Shown piece by piece: positions 1 through 7,325 of a stretch of 7,619 nt of DNA. The stretch comes from an uncultured Anaerosporobacter sp. GTDB lineage: Bacteria; Bacillota; Clostridia; Lachnospirales; Lachnospiraceae. The DNA lies in contig CALZJY010000087.1 of NCBI GenBank assembly GCA_945787925.1, positions 1-7,619 on the forward strand. The letters run 5' to 3'. Within the stretch, counting starts at the first letter, position 1. Each line of letters starts with the position of its first letter. Made by a program: the position numbers and the translations under genes. Under the pieces are notes generated by a model. That model saw only the letters and a program-made list of their open reading frames with translations, did not search any database and had not been told where the DNA came from.

Positions 1-208
1 AGCGCCGATTGTACTTGCGAAAGGTGCCGATCATCTTGCAGCGAAGATTCGTGAAATTGCAAAAGAAAATAAGGTAGAGATTGTGGAGAATAAGCCACTT
101 GCCCGTATGATCTACTTCAATGTAGAAATTGGAGATGAGATACCAGAAGAGTTATATCAGATGGTAGCGGAAGTATTGGCTTATGTTTACAAGTTAAAGA
201 ATCAATAA
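1..208 (+). CDS. flhB: FlhB, flagellar type III export switch protein (3' end only)
   Basis: The last 68 codons of a gene that begins before the window; the frame starts at base 2 and ends at TAA 206-208. The peptide opens with APIVLAKGADHLA, continues with KPLARMIYFNVEIGDEIPEE and ends with VAEVLAYVYKLKNQ. This matches the cytoplasmic C-terminal domain of FlhB/YscU proteins downstream of the NPTH self-cleavage site. FlhB sits in the membrane with FlhA and switches export from rod/hook to filament substrates. The cleavage site and membrane part lie outside the window, so their integrity cannot be judged. Position directly before flhA is the standard order. It could only be confused with a non-flagellar YscU homologue, which the neighbours rule out. 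Confidence 0.95.
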   Translation, partial: APIVLAKGADHLAAKIREIAKENKVEIVENKPLARMIYFNVEIGDEIPEELYQMVAEVLAYVYKLKNQ

Positions 209-255
209 GGGAAGTTAGAATAAGCAAATGAAAAGTTTGATGAAAGAAAGAGTAG

Positions 256-262
256 AAGGGAG
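256..262 (+). promoter_or_regulatory. Ribosome binding site of flhA
   Basis: AAGGGAG ends nine bases before ATG 272 but only three before the in-frame TTG 266. The spacing therefore favours the ATG. The 63-base gap from flhB holds no other feature I can support and no clear promoter. Confidence 0.7.
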
Positions 263-271
263 AGATTGGTA

Positions 272-2305
272 ATGAAAAAATCGGATTTATTTATTGGTAT
301 TTATATCATTGCAGCCGTAATCTTTTTAATCGTTCCAATCCCTTCTATATTACTGGATGTTTTGTTAGCGCTAAACATGTCCATAGCGATGATGATTCTG
401 TTTAATTCGCTGTTTGCGAAAGAAGTATTAGATCTTGCAGCGTTTCCTACGATTCTGTTATTTACAACAGTATTTCGTATCTCATTAAACGTATCGTCAA
501 CGAGGCTGATTTTGAGCAGTGGAGATCCGGGAGATGTCGTTAAGACATTTGGATCGTTCGTTGGTGGGAATGATATCGTAATCGGTGTTATCATCTTCTT
601 CGTATTAATCTTAGTACAGTTTATCGTAATCAATAAAGGTTCCGAACGTGTATCTGAAGTAACGGCACGTTTCACTTTAGATGCGATGCCAGGTAAGCAG
701 ATGGCGATTGATGCCGACTTAAATACTGGTGCCATTACGGATGAACAGGCAAAAGAACGAAGAAACAAGCTACAACAAGAATCTAGCTTCTTCGGGGCCA
801 TGGATGGTGCGACGAAATACGTAAAAGGGGATGCTGTTGCAGGCTTAATCATTACTGTAATTAACTTAGTTGGTGGTCTCGTAATGGGAGTTATGAGGCA
901 GGGAATGGATATGAGTACAGCACTGGATACGTATGTAATCTTAACCATAGGTGATGGTCTGGTATCCCAGATTCCATCGCTTCTAATTTCTTTATCCACA
1001 GGTATTATCGTAACGAAGGTCGGAAAGGAAGCGGAAATTGGCGATGTGTTACTTACACAGCTATTTACGAATCCTAAGGCACTTTACATGGTTGGTGGAG
1101 CGATGTCCTTCCTAGGGCTTGTAACGCCGCTTCCATGGTGGCTATTTATGGGCTTTGGTGGATTGATTGCATATAAGGGATATACGCTTGCAACTGCACA
1201 AGGGGTTGCGGAAATTGAAGAGATAGTCGCAGAAGACGAGGTAGGTGCAGAAGAAATCCGTCGTCCTGAAAATGTAGTTTCTTTATTAAAAGTAGATCCA
1301 ATCGAGTTAGAATTTGGTTATGGAATTATTCCGCTTGCCGATGTAAACCAAGGTGGCGATTTATTAGACCGTATCGTAATGATTCGTCGTCAGGTGGCAT
1401 TAGAGCTTGGTAGCGTCGTACCGATGGTACGTTTGCGAGACAATATTCAGTTAAATCCGAACCAATACTTGATTAAGATCAAAGGTGTGCCAGTAAGTGA
1501 AGGTGAAATCTTATTCGACCACTATATGGCGATGAATCCTGGATATGTAGAAGACGAAATTACAGGAATTCCGACGTTCGAACCGTCCTTCCACCTTCCA
1601 GCAATCTGGATTACGGAAAGTCAGAGAGAGCGTGCAGAAAGTCTTGGATATACAGTTGTTGATCCACCGTCGATCATTGCAACACATCTGATGGAAATTA
1701 TCAGAAGAAACCTTGCCGATTTATTAGGAAGACAAGATGTACAAAACTTAATCAACAACGTGACAGAAGAAAATCAAACATTGATTTCCGAACTTGTACC
1801 GAAGTTATTAAGTGTTGGTGAAATTCAAAAAGTTCTTCAGAATTTATTAAGCGAGGGAATCTCGATTCGAGATTTAGTTACTATATTTGAAACGTTAGCG
1901 GATTATGCGCCAACGACAAGAGATACCGACGTTTTAACGGAGTATGTACGACAAAGCTTGAAACGTGCCATTACAGCGAAGTTCTTCCCAATGCAAACGG
2001 GTAACAGTGTTGTAACACTTGATCCAATGGTAGAACAAGAAATCATGGCATCTGTAAAACAGACAGAGCAAGGTTCATACTTAACGTTAGAACCAGATAA
2101 AGTACAAAGCATTTTAGATTCATTGCGACAAGAAACCCAAAAGTTAGAAGATTTAGGTGGTACACCGATTATCATCACATCTCCAATTGTCAGAATGTAC
2201 TTTAAGAAGCTTACAATGGATTATTTCAAAGATTTAATCGTTTTATCGTATAACGAAATAGATTCCTCTGTGGAATTACAATCAGTAGGGATGGTGACAG
2301 CATAG
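272..2305 (+). CDS. flhA: FlhA, flagellar export gate protein
   Basis: A 677-residue integral membrane protein, close to the usual FlhA length. FlhA forms the export gate ring of the flagellar type III apparatus; its membrane part couples proton flow to export and its cytoplasmic ring docks substrates and chaperones. Hydrophobic segments fill residues about 6-120 and 187-302. Between them lies the FHIPEP-family signature loop, with RFTLDAMPGKQMAIDADLN at about 133-151 followed by a charged stretch rich in K and R. An acidic linker (about 311-332) leads to the C-terminal cytoplasmic domain (about 335-677), which ends in the typical MYFKKL...IVLSYNEI region. ATG 272 is chosen over TTG 266 because of ribosome binding site spacing. 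The stop TAG shares its last base with the GTG of flhF, so the two are probably translationally coupled. No truncation or frameshift is visible. Confidence 0.97.
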   Translation: MKKSDLFIGIYIIAAVIFLIVPIPSILLDVLLALNMSIAMMILFNSLFAKEVLDLAAFPTILLFTTVFRISLNVSSTRLILSSGDPGDVVKTFGSFVGGNDIVIGVIIFFVLILVQFIVINKGSERVSEVTARFTLDAMPGKQMAIDADLNTGAITDEQAKERRNKLQQESSFFGAMDGATKYVKGDAVAGLIITVINLVGGLVMGVMRQGMDMSTALDTYVILTIGDGLVSQIPSLLISLSTGIIVTKVGKEAEIGDVLLTQLFTNPKALYMVGGAMSFLGLVTPLPWWLFMGFGGLIAYKGYTLATAQGVAEIEEIVAEDEVGAEEIRRPENVVSLLKVDPIELEFGYGIIPLADVNQGGDLLDRIVMIRRQVALELGSVVPMVRLRDNIQLNPNQYLIKIKGVPVSEGEILFDHYMAMNPGYVEDEITGIPTFEPSFHLPAIWITESQRERAESLGYTVVDPPSIIATHLMEIIRRNLADLLGRQDVQNLINNVTEENQTLISELVPKLLSVGEIQKVLQNLLSEGISIRDLVTIFETLADYAPTTRDTDVLTEYVRQSLKRAITAKFFPMQTGNSVVTLDPMVEQEIMASVKQTEQGSYLTLEPDKVQSILDSLRQETQKLEDLGGTPIIITSPIVRMYFKKLTMDYFKDLIVLSYNEIDSSVELQSVGMVTA

Positions 2306-2307
2306 TG
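2293..2307 (+). promoter_or_regulatory. flhA/flhF one-base overlap (TAGTG) with weak ribosome binding site
   Basis: The flhA stop TAG (2303-2305) and the flhF start GTG (2305-2307) share a G. GGTGA at 2293-2297, seven bases before the GTG, is a partial Shine-Dalgarno match. A stronger AGTAGGG lies farther away at 2284-2290. This layout suggests reinitiation by ribosomes that finish flhA. Confidence 0.6.
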
Positions 2308-3510
2308 CTTATCAAGAAGTTTGAGGCAGAGACAGAAACCTTGGCGATGCTAAAGGTAAAAGAAGAGTTAGGGAAAGAGGCAATCATAATGAACATCAAG
2401 ACGATTAACCCAAGAGGAGTATATCGTCTGTTCAAGAAACCTGTAGTTGAGGTGACAGCCGCAATTGATGAATTGCTAAAACCAAAGCCAGTAGAAGAAA
2501 AACCGCTTACGAATGTCGCGTTCAATAAGAACTACATGGAAGCAACGATTCGAGGAGATATTCTTCAAGACTTAACCGAAAATATCGGTTCCCCAAAAGA
2601 ACAGGAAGCTAGCGCGATTGAAGAGAAACTAGACCAGCTGCAAACGCTATTAGTGAATCAGATGGAACAAAACGAAAAGCTGGTAAAAGAAATGCAGGAA
2701 GAAAAGAAGGACATATTCGATATTCCATGTGTGAAGCTAATTTACGATCAATTGATTGAAAATGACGTAACACCAGAGAATGCAAGAGTCATCCTAAAAG
2801 AAGTGGAAAATCGCATTGAGACGGATTCTTCTGTAGATAACGTGTTATCCCATATTTATCAGAAAATTGTCTTAAAGCTAGGACAGCCAAAAGCGGTCGC
2901 CCTAGAAGAAGGCAAAACGAAATTTGTGTTTTTCATTGGTCCAACTGGCGTTGGAAAGACAACGACCATTGCAAAGATTGCTTCTAGCATGAAACTTCAA
3001 ACAAATGCAAAGGTTGCCCTAGTAACGTTAGATACGTATCGCATTGCCGCAGTAGAGCAGCTTAAGACATATGCCAATATCTTAAGCGTGCCGCTAAAAG
3101 TTGTATATTCCAATCAAGAACTTCTAGGACTAAAAGAGGAATTTGAAGAGTATGACGTAGTGCTAATCGATACTGCAGGAAGATCTCATAAAAATGTAGA
3201 TCAAGTGGCTGATATCAAAGAAATGTTAGAAATCACGAGTGAAGATTTAAGAGAAATCTATCTTGTATTAAGTGCAACGACAAAATATAAAGACTTATTA
3301 CAAATTATTGAGACGTATAAGAAGTTAGCTGGATTCCAGTTGATCTTTACGAAATTAGATGAGACGCTTTGTTGGGGAAACATACTGAATGTTAGAATGC
3401 TTACCCAAGCTCCACTATCGTATATGACATTTGGACAAAATGTTCCTGACGATATCGGAAAGATGGATGCTCAAAAAATTGCAAAACAGTTACTAGGGGG
3501 GAGTGAGTAG
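2305..3510 (+). CDS. flhF: FlhF, SRP-family GTPase for flagellar placement
   Basis: A 401-residue protein starting at GTG 2305 with MLIKKFEAET, the usual FlhF opening. FlhF is the third SRP-GTPase class beside Ffh and FtsY; it dimerises with GTP at the membrane and helps set flagellar position and early basal-body assembly. Residues 1-55 are the conserved N-terminal segment. About 56-135 is a charged, coiled-coil-prone linker, and 136-195 resembles the helical N domain. The NG GTPase domain follows: P-loop GPTGVGKTT (212-220), DTYRIAAVEQL (243-253), DTAGR (289-293) and TKLDE (349-353), with GQNVPDDI (377-384) near the end. All GTP-binding motifs are intact. The stop overlaps the flhG start by one base, fitting FlhG as its activating partner. 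FtsY is the only realistic alternative, and the N-terminus and position exclude it. Confidence 0.97.
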   Translation: MLIKKFEAETETLAMLKVKEELGKEAIIMNIKTINPRGVYRLFKKPVVEVTAAIDELLKPKPVEEKPLTNVAFNKNYMEATIRGDILQDLTENIGSPKEQEASAIEEKLDQLQTLLVNQMEQNEKLVKEMQEEKKDIFDIPCVKLIYDQLIENDVTPENARVILKEVENRIETDSSVDNVLSHIYQKIVLKLGQPKAVALEEGKTKFVFFIGPTGVGKTTTIAKIASSMKLQTNAKVALVTLDTYRIAAVEQLKTYANILSVPLKVVYSNQELLGLKEEFEEYDVVLIDTAGRSHKNVDQVADIKEMLEITSEDLREIYLVLSATTKYKDLLQIIETYKKLAGFQLIFTKLDETLCWGNILNVRMLTQAPLSYMTFGQNVPDDIGKMDAQKIAKQLLGGSE

Positions 3511-3512
3511 TG
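3496..3512 (+). promoter_or_regulatory. flhG ribosome binding site and flhF/flhG one-base overlap
   Basis: A G-rich Shine-Dalgarno (GGGGGGAG, 3496-3503) stands six bases before GTG 3510. The GTG shares its first G with the flhF stop TAG 3508-3510, the same TAGTG arrangement as at the flhA/flhF junction. An in-frame TGA at 3504-3506 rules out any start farther upstream. Confidence 0.75.
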
Positions 3513-4442
3513 GATCAAGCAACAAACTTACGTAATATCATCAAAGCGCATGAACAACAAGTGAAGATGGGTACACAACAACAGCTCCCAAATAGGGAAG
3601 AGAAAAAAGAACGACATGCAAAGGTCATCACAGTAACAAGTGGCAAGGGTGGCGTTGGAAAATCGAACATCTCGATTAATCTTGGAATTGCACTTCAAAA
3701 GTTAGGGAATCGAGTGGTTATTTTAGATGCTGACTTTGGTTTAGCAAATGTAGAGGTAATGCTTGGAATCCGTCCAAGATTTAACCTTGCAGATTTGTTG
3801 TTCCGTGGAAGAACAGTAGAAGAGGTAATCACAAGAGGTCCAGAAGGGATCGGATTTATCTCTGGAGGGTCTGGAATTGAAGAATTAATCAATCTAGATC
3901 CAATTCAGATAAGAAATCTTACAAAAAGGTTATCTGATTTGGACGAACTAGCCGATTATATTATTGTAGATACTGGTGCAGGAATCTCAGATGGACTCAT
4001 GCAGTTTATCAAAGCTAGTGATCGAGTACTTTTAGTAGTGACTCCAGAACCGACTTCCATTACGGATGCCTATGCGGTATTGAAGTCAGTTAGCCGAACA
4101 TTTGCTGACACGGAAGAGCCAATGCGTATTGACTTAGTTCCTAATCGAGTAGGCTCCTTCCAAGAAGGCAGAATGCTTCATAAGAAACTATTAGTAGTAA
4201 TCGAGCGATTCCTGCGTGTTAACCTGCATCTTGCTGGTTCCGTAATTCAGGATATGAACATTTCGAAAGCTGTAATGGCACAGATGCCGATCGTGCTCTC
4301 ATACCCGCATTCGCCAGCGGCTGTTGCAATCAATACACTTGCGAAATCCATTCATGAAGGAACTTCAGTAGAAAAACAAAGTTCGAAAAAAGGGATTAGA
4401 GAATTATTCGGTTCCTTCTTGAAAGGGAAGATTAGTTTGTAG
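3510..4442 (+). CDS. flhG: FlhG (YlxH/MinD-like ATPase), FlhF regulator
   Basis: A 310-residue MinD/ParA-family ATPase that controls flagellar number and placement together with FlhF. The N-terminus carries DQATNLR (residues 2-8), matching the DQAxxLR element that stimulates FlhF GTPase activity in Bacillus. The deviant Walker A motif SGKGGVGKS lies at 44-52, with K46 the MinD-type signature lysine. DADFGLAN is at 73-80 and the Walker B region IIVDTGAG at 151-158. The C-terminal stretch (about 294-310, GIRELFGSFLKGKI) could form an amphipathic helix like the membrane-targeting tail of MinD/FlhG; that is inference. GTG is the only start that gives the DQAxxLR motif at the very N-terminus and follows a good ribosome binding site. 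MinD itself is excluded by this motif and by the flhF neighbour. The gene is intact, and the decayed cheB region follows it. Confidence 0.96.
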   Translation: MDQATNLRNIIKAHEQQVKMGTQQQLPNREEKKERHAKVITVTSGKGGVGKSNISINLGIALQKLGNRVVILDADFGLANVEVMLGIRPRFNLADLLFRGRTVEEVITRGPEGIGFISGGSGIEELINLDPIQIRNLTKRLSDLDELADYIIVDTGAGISDGLMQFIKASDRVLLVVTPEPTSITDAYAVLKSVSRTFADTEEPMRIDLVPNRVGSFQEGRMLHKKLLVVIERFLRVNLHLAGSVIQDMNISKAVMAQMPIVLSYPHSPAAVAINTLAKSIHEGTSVEKQSSKKGIRELFGSFLKGKISL

Positions 4443-4484
4443 CACAGAAACCGAAAAGGTTCGAGTAGCTAGATGAGACCGAGG

Positions 4485-4791
4485 ATGGATAGAATTCCAT
4501 CGGGCTTTTAGATATACCTGCAAAGAATGGCCTTTGACCATGTGCAGAGGAATGATTGAAATTGCTTGTTGATACAGGATATGTAAGGTATTGACAGGGA
4601 TGAGTGATGATAGCTTAGCGGGTATAAAAATATTAAGGGAAAAGAAAGAACTTTATATTTTAACACAAGAAAAAGAAACATCAACAGTTTATGGAATGTT
4701 AAAAGCGATTTAGGAAGCTGGTTTAGCCGATGAAATTGTACCATTACATAAAGTGGATGAGGTTATTAAGAAAAATGTGGAGGTGCATTAA
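4485..4791 (+). pseudogene. cheB: Remnant of cheB (chemotaxis methylesterase), heavily deleted
   Basis: CheB is a response regulator that removes methyl groups from chemoreceptors. Only its 3' end survives. From base 4588 the frame reads VLTGMSDDSLAG, resembling the family's LTGMGxDG motif with the catalytic Asp; then VYGMLKAI, a TAG at 4711-4713, EAGLADEIVPLHKVDEVIKK, and TAA at 4789-4791. In this remnant 66 codons separate the LTGM motif from the stop, about as in normal CheB. Upstream, in a different frame at about 4485-4529, MDRIPSGF, a TAG and IYLQRM look like the HMPxGFTK-YAxRL segment; this match is weaker, and the catalytic His position would be Arg. The two pieces are roughly 60 residues closer than in full CheB. 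No receiver domain or ASTGG serine motif is present. The location between flhG and cheA is cheB's normal slot in Bacillus-type operons. The 3' part is convincing; the left boundary is uncertain. Confidence 0.85.
4779..4785 (+). promoter_or_regulatory. Ribosome binding site of cheA, inside the cheB remnant
   Basis: GGAGGTG is a strong Shine-Dalgarno match. The GGAGG core ends nine bases before ATG 4793. It decides the cheA start against the in-frame ATG 4730 and ATG 4799. It occupies the last sense codons of the former cheB. Confidence 0.85.
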
Positions 4792-4792
4792 T

Positions 4793-6832
4793 ATGGATAT
4801 GAACCAATATCTGGATATTTTTATTGATGAGACAAAAGAACATTTACAAAATTTAAACGAACAAATTCTTGTTTTAGAAAAGGAGCCTGAGAACGAGGCG
4901 ACGATTAATGAGATTTTCCGTGCAGCGCACTCTTTAAAAGGCATGGCAGGAACAATGGGGTATAAGAGGATGCAACGCCTAACTCACGACATGGAAAACG
5001 TATTTTCTGAAATTCGAAACGGAAAGATGAAAGCAAGCGATGATTTAGTTGATGTATTATTCCGTGGTTTAGATGCACTTGAATCTTATCTTGCAAATAT
5101 TCAATCAACTGCTGATGAGGGAACAGAGGATAATGAAGATATTATCAGTGTGTTAAATGAAATTTTAAAGGGAGCAACAGCGAAACAAGAAGAAACTCCT
5201 CAACAACAGCCAGTACAAGCTGCAGTAGCAACGGTTGTGGAAGGAAAATATAAACAATTAGAATTAGCAGAACACGAACGTCATGTAGTAGCAGAAGCGT
5301 ATAACGAAGGCGAATCTGTATTCGGCATGACGGTGTATATCCAAGAGGCATGCATCTTAAAATCTGCAAGAGCATTCTTAGTGTTCAAAGCATTAGAAGA
5401 ACAAGGTACAATCATCAAGTCTCAACCATCTGTTCAAGATATCGAAGACGAAAAATTTGATTTTGACTTCAGCTTAATTTTTATTACGAAATTATCCTTA
5501 GAAGAAGTAAAGGCACGTGTATTAAACGTTTCCGAAATCAAAGATGTTGTAATAGAAGCGATTGAACAACCAGTAGAAGAACCAGCAAAAGTGGAAGTGG
5601 AAGTAGAGAAACCAGAAGAAAAGAAAGCAAGTGTTGCGAAGAAAGAACAAAAGCAACAAGCTTCTAAACCAGTCGTGAACCGTTCCGTCCGTGTTGACAT
5701 TGAAAAATTAGACGTATTAATGAACTTAGTATCGGAATTAATCATTGCGAAAAACGGATTAGTTTCTATTAACAGTACAGATTCTTCTGATAAGACAGCT
5801 GGAAACTTCAATGAACAAATTGAATATTTAGAACGTGTTACAACAAGCTTACACGAATCTGTAATGAAAGTTCGAATGGTACCAATTGAAAGTGTTGTAA
5901 ACCGTTTCCCACGTATGATTCGTGACTTATCTAAGAAGTTAGATAAACCAATGGAATTGGTGATGTCTGGTGAAGAAACAGAGCTTGACCGTACAGTGAT
6001 TGATGAAATCGGCGATCCATTAATGCACTTATTACGTAATTCTGCCGATCATGGATTAGAACATGTAGAAGAACGTAAGAAGTTAGGAAAGAACCCAAAA
6101 GGAACAATCTTTTTAAATGCATACCAAGATGGTAACAACGTAGTGATCGAAGTTGGCGATGATGGTGGCGGAATCAACGTAGACAAAGTACGTGATAAAG
6201 CGATCAACAGAGGCGCAATCACAGAAGAGCAAGCAGAAACGATGACAGAAAAAGACTTCATCGACTTATTATTCCTTCCAAGCTTCTCTACAGCAGATCA
6301 AATCAGCGATGTTTCTGGCCGTGGGGTAGGACTTGATGTTGTTAAGACAAAAATCGAATCTCTTGGTGGTGACATCGAATGTAGAACAAAACGCGGGGAA
6401 GGCAGTACCTTCATCATCCGCTTACCATTAACATTGGCAATCATCCAAGCACTTATGGTTGAAGTTGGTACTGAAAAGTATGCGATTCCATTAGGAAGCA
6501 TCCAAACAATCGAAGATGTTCCATTTGAAGAAGTCAAGACAGTAAATGGACAAGAAGTAATCAACTTAAGAGGAATTATTCTTCCAATCATCCGATTAGA
6601 AGAAGCACTAGATGTTACTCCATTAGAGGAAGAGAAAACGTCCTATACTGTCGTAATCGTTTCTAAAGGAGACCGTTATGCAGGGCTTGTAGTAGATAGC
6701 TTAATCGGACAACAAGAAATCGTTATTAAGCCAATCGGTAAGTATATGGAAACTAGCAAAATCATCGGTGGAGCTACAATCCTTGGAGACGGTGAAGTTG
6801 CACTTATCCTTGATGCAAACACATTAGTATAG
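4793..6832 (+). CDS. cheA: CheA, chemotaxis histidine kinase
   Basis: A 679-residue cytoplasmic kinase that autophosphorylates on receptor command and passes phosphate to CheY. All five domains are visible. P1 (about 1-125) holds phospho-acceptor His46 in AAHSLKG. P2 (about 150-257) is the CheY/CheB docking domain. A charged linker rich in E, K and V (258-296) leads to P3, the dimerisation helices (about 297-365). P4, the ATPase, has the N box HLLRNSADHG (412-421), G1 GDDGGG (455-460), F box FLPSFSTA (494-501) and G2 GRGVGL (509-514). P5 (about 545-679) is CheW-like with NLRG at 591-594. No key residue is missing. ATG 4793 gives the usual MDMNQYLDIFIDETKEHL opening; the frame is open back to ATG 4730, but those 21 extra residues are the cheB remnant read in another frame. 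The stop TAG lies inside the cheW ribosome binding site. Confidence 0.97.
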   Translation: MDMNQYLDIFIDETKEHLQNLNEQILVLEKEPENEATINEIFRAAHSLKGMAGTMGYKRMQRLTHDMENVFSEIRNGKMKASDDLVDVLFRGLDALESYLANIQSTADEGTEDNEDIISVLNEILKGATAKQEETPQQQPVQAAVATVVEGKYKQLELAEHERHVVAEAYNEGESVFGMTVYIQEACILKSARAFLVFKALEEQGTIIKSQPSVQDIEDEKFDFDFSLIFITKLSLEEVKARVLNVSEIKDVVIEAIEQPVEEPAKVEVEVEKPEEKKASVAKKEQKQQASKPVVNRSVRVDIEKLDVLMNLVSELIIAKNGLVSINSTDSSDKTAGNFNEQIEYLERVTTSLHESVMKVRMVPIESVVNRFPRMIRDLSKKLDKPMELVMSGEETELDRTVIDEIGDPLMHLLRNSADHGLEHVEERKKLGKNPKGTIFLNAYQDGNNVVIEVGDDGGGINVDKVRDKAINRGAITEEQAETMTEKDFIDLLFLPSFSTADQISDVSGRGVGLDVVKTKIESLGGDIECRTKRGEGSTFIIRLPLTLAIIQALMVEVGTEKYAIPLGSIQTIEDVPFEEVKTVNGQEVINLRGIILPIIRLEEALDVTPLEEEKTSYTVVIVSKGDRYAGLVVDSLIGQQEIVIKPIGKYMETSKIIGGATILGDGEVALILDANTLV

Positions 6833-6836
6833 GAGG
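6831..6836 (+). promoter_or_regulatory. Ribosome binding site of cheW, overlapping the cheA stop
   Basis: AGGAGG begins on the second base of the cheA stop TAG (6830-6832) and ends eight bases before ATG 6845. Ribosomes ending cheA pass directly over it, so coupling is likely. Confidence 0.85.
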
Positions 6837-6844
6837 ACGATCAG

Positions 6845-7312
6845 ATGGAAAATACAATCACACAAGTAACATCCTTAGATGCAAAACAATACATTGTTGT
6901 TAAATTAGGGAACGAACAATTCGGTATTGATATTCAATATGTAGAAAATATCGTAAGAATACAAAGAATTACAAGAGTGCCTAAGGTTCAAAACTTCTTT
7001 AAGGGCGTAATTAACCTTAGAGGGGATATCGTTCCTGTCATGAGCTTACGTTTGAAATTCGGTTTAGAGGGAGAAGACTATACAAATTCGACTAGAGTCA
7101 TCATCCTTAAGCCAGAAGGAAAAGAAGTACTAGGTATTGTAGTAGATGAAGTAAAAGAAGTAGTAACGTTAGAAGAAAATCAAATCGACAAAGTTACGTA
7201 TACACCATCCAATGATAACTATAAATATCTAAGTGGAATCGGTAAACATAAAGATAGCTTAATTTCAATCTTAAACATTCAAAGTATCGTGGTAGACAAA
7301 GAAGTGCTTTAG
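6845..7312 (+). CDS. cheW: CheW, chemoreceptor-kinase coupling protein
   Basis: A 155-residue, single-domain CheW protein of typical length. It bridges chemoreceptor tips to the P5 domain of CheA in the signalling array. The fold's conserved parts are visible: VVKLGNEQFGIDIQYVENI (about 18-36) for the first strands, then VPKVQNFFKGVINLRGDIVP (45-64) containing the NLRG receptor/kinase contact motif at 57-60, and VLGIVVDEVKEVV (95-107) in the second barrel. There is no receiver domain, so it is CheW and not CheV. It starts at ATG 6845 behind a strong AGGAGG, 12 bases after cheA, and its own stop lies within the cheC ribosome binding site. No irregularities are seen. Confidence 0.97.
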   Translation: MENTITQVTSLDAKQYIVVKLGNEQFGIDIQYVENIVRIQRITRVPKVQNFFKGVINLRGDIVPVMSLRLKFGLEGEDYTNSTRVIILKPEGKEVLGIVVDEVKEVVTLEENQIDKVTYTPSNDNYKYLSGIGKHKDSLISILNIQSIVVDKEVL

Positions 7313-7316
7313 GAGG
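7311..7316 (+). promoter_or_regulatory. Ribosome binding site of cheC, overlapping the cheW stop
   Basis: AGGAGG starts on the second base of the cheW stop TAG (7310-7312) and ends nine bases before TTG 7326. The first in-frame ATG is at 7350, 33 bases away and too far to be served. This site therefore argues for a TTG start of cheC. Confidence 0.8.
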
Positions 7317-7325
7317 CGGAACCAA

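Noticed and set aside
266..271. TTG 266 as the flhA start, two codons before ATG 272
   Set aside because: Only three bases from the AAGGGAG ribosome binding site, whereas ATG 272 has nine; FlhA proteins also commonly open with a short MKK-type leader.
301..999. Long minus-strand open frame opposite flhA, and other minus-strand frames opposite flhA, flhF and cheA
   Set aside because: They lie wholly within strongly recognised genes, resemble no family I know and are expected shadows of the coding strand.
4453..4476. EKVRVAR at 4453-4473 as a trace of the CheB receiver N-terminus (K-I-R-V-L-V-V-D-D type)
   Set aside because: Only a handful of residues match, with a stop directly after and no start codon; chance cannot be excluded.
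4484..4501. Inverted repeat GATGGA-6 bases-TCCATC after flhG, as a terminator
   Set aside because: The stem is six pairs, AT-rich, and followed by GGGCTTTTA instead of a T run. It also overlaps the possible CheB segment.
4591..4628. TTGACA at 4591-4596 followed by TATAAA at 4623, as a promoter for cheA
   Set aside because: The spacing is 26 bases, far from 17, and TTGACA is explained by the Leu-Thr codons of the LTGM motif. No proper -10 was found at normal distance.
4600..4713. Small open frame from ATG 4600 to TAG 4711 (37 codons)
   Set aside because: It has no ribosome binding site and lies inside the CheB C-terminal similarity, so it is better read as part of the pseudogene.
4730..4792. 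Upstream extension of CheA from ATG 4730, with AGGAAG at 4712-4717
   Set aside because: The 21 extra residues are an out-of-frame reading of the cheB remnant, and ATG 4793 has a stronger, better-spaced GGAGG and gives the normal P1 start.
5567..5660. Repetitive GAA/GTA-rich stretch in cheA as a DNA repeat
   Set aside because: It encodes the charged E/K/V-rich linker between P2 and P3, which is commonly low-complexity in CheA.
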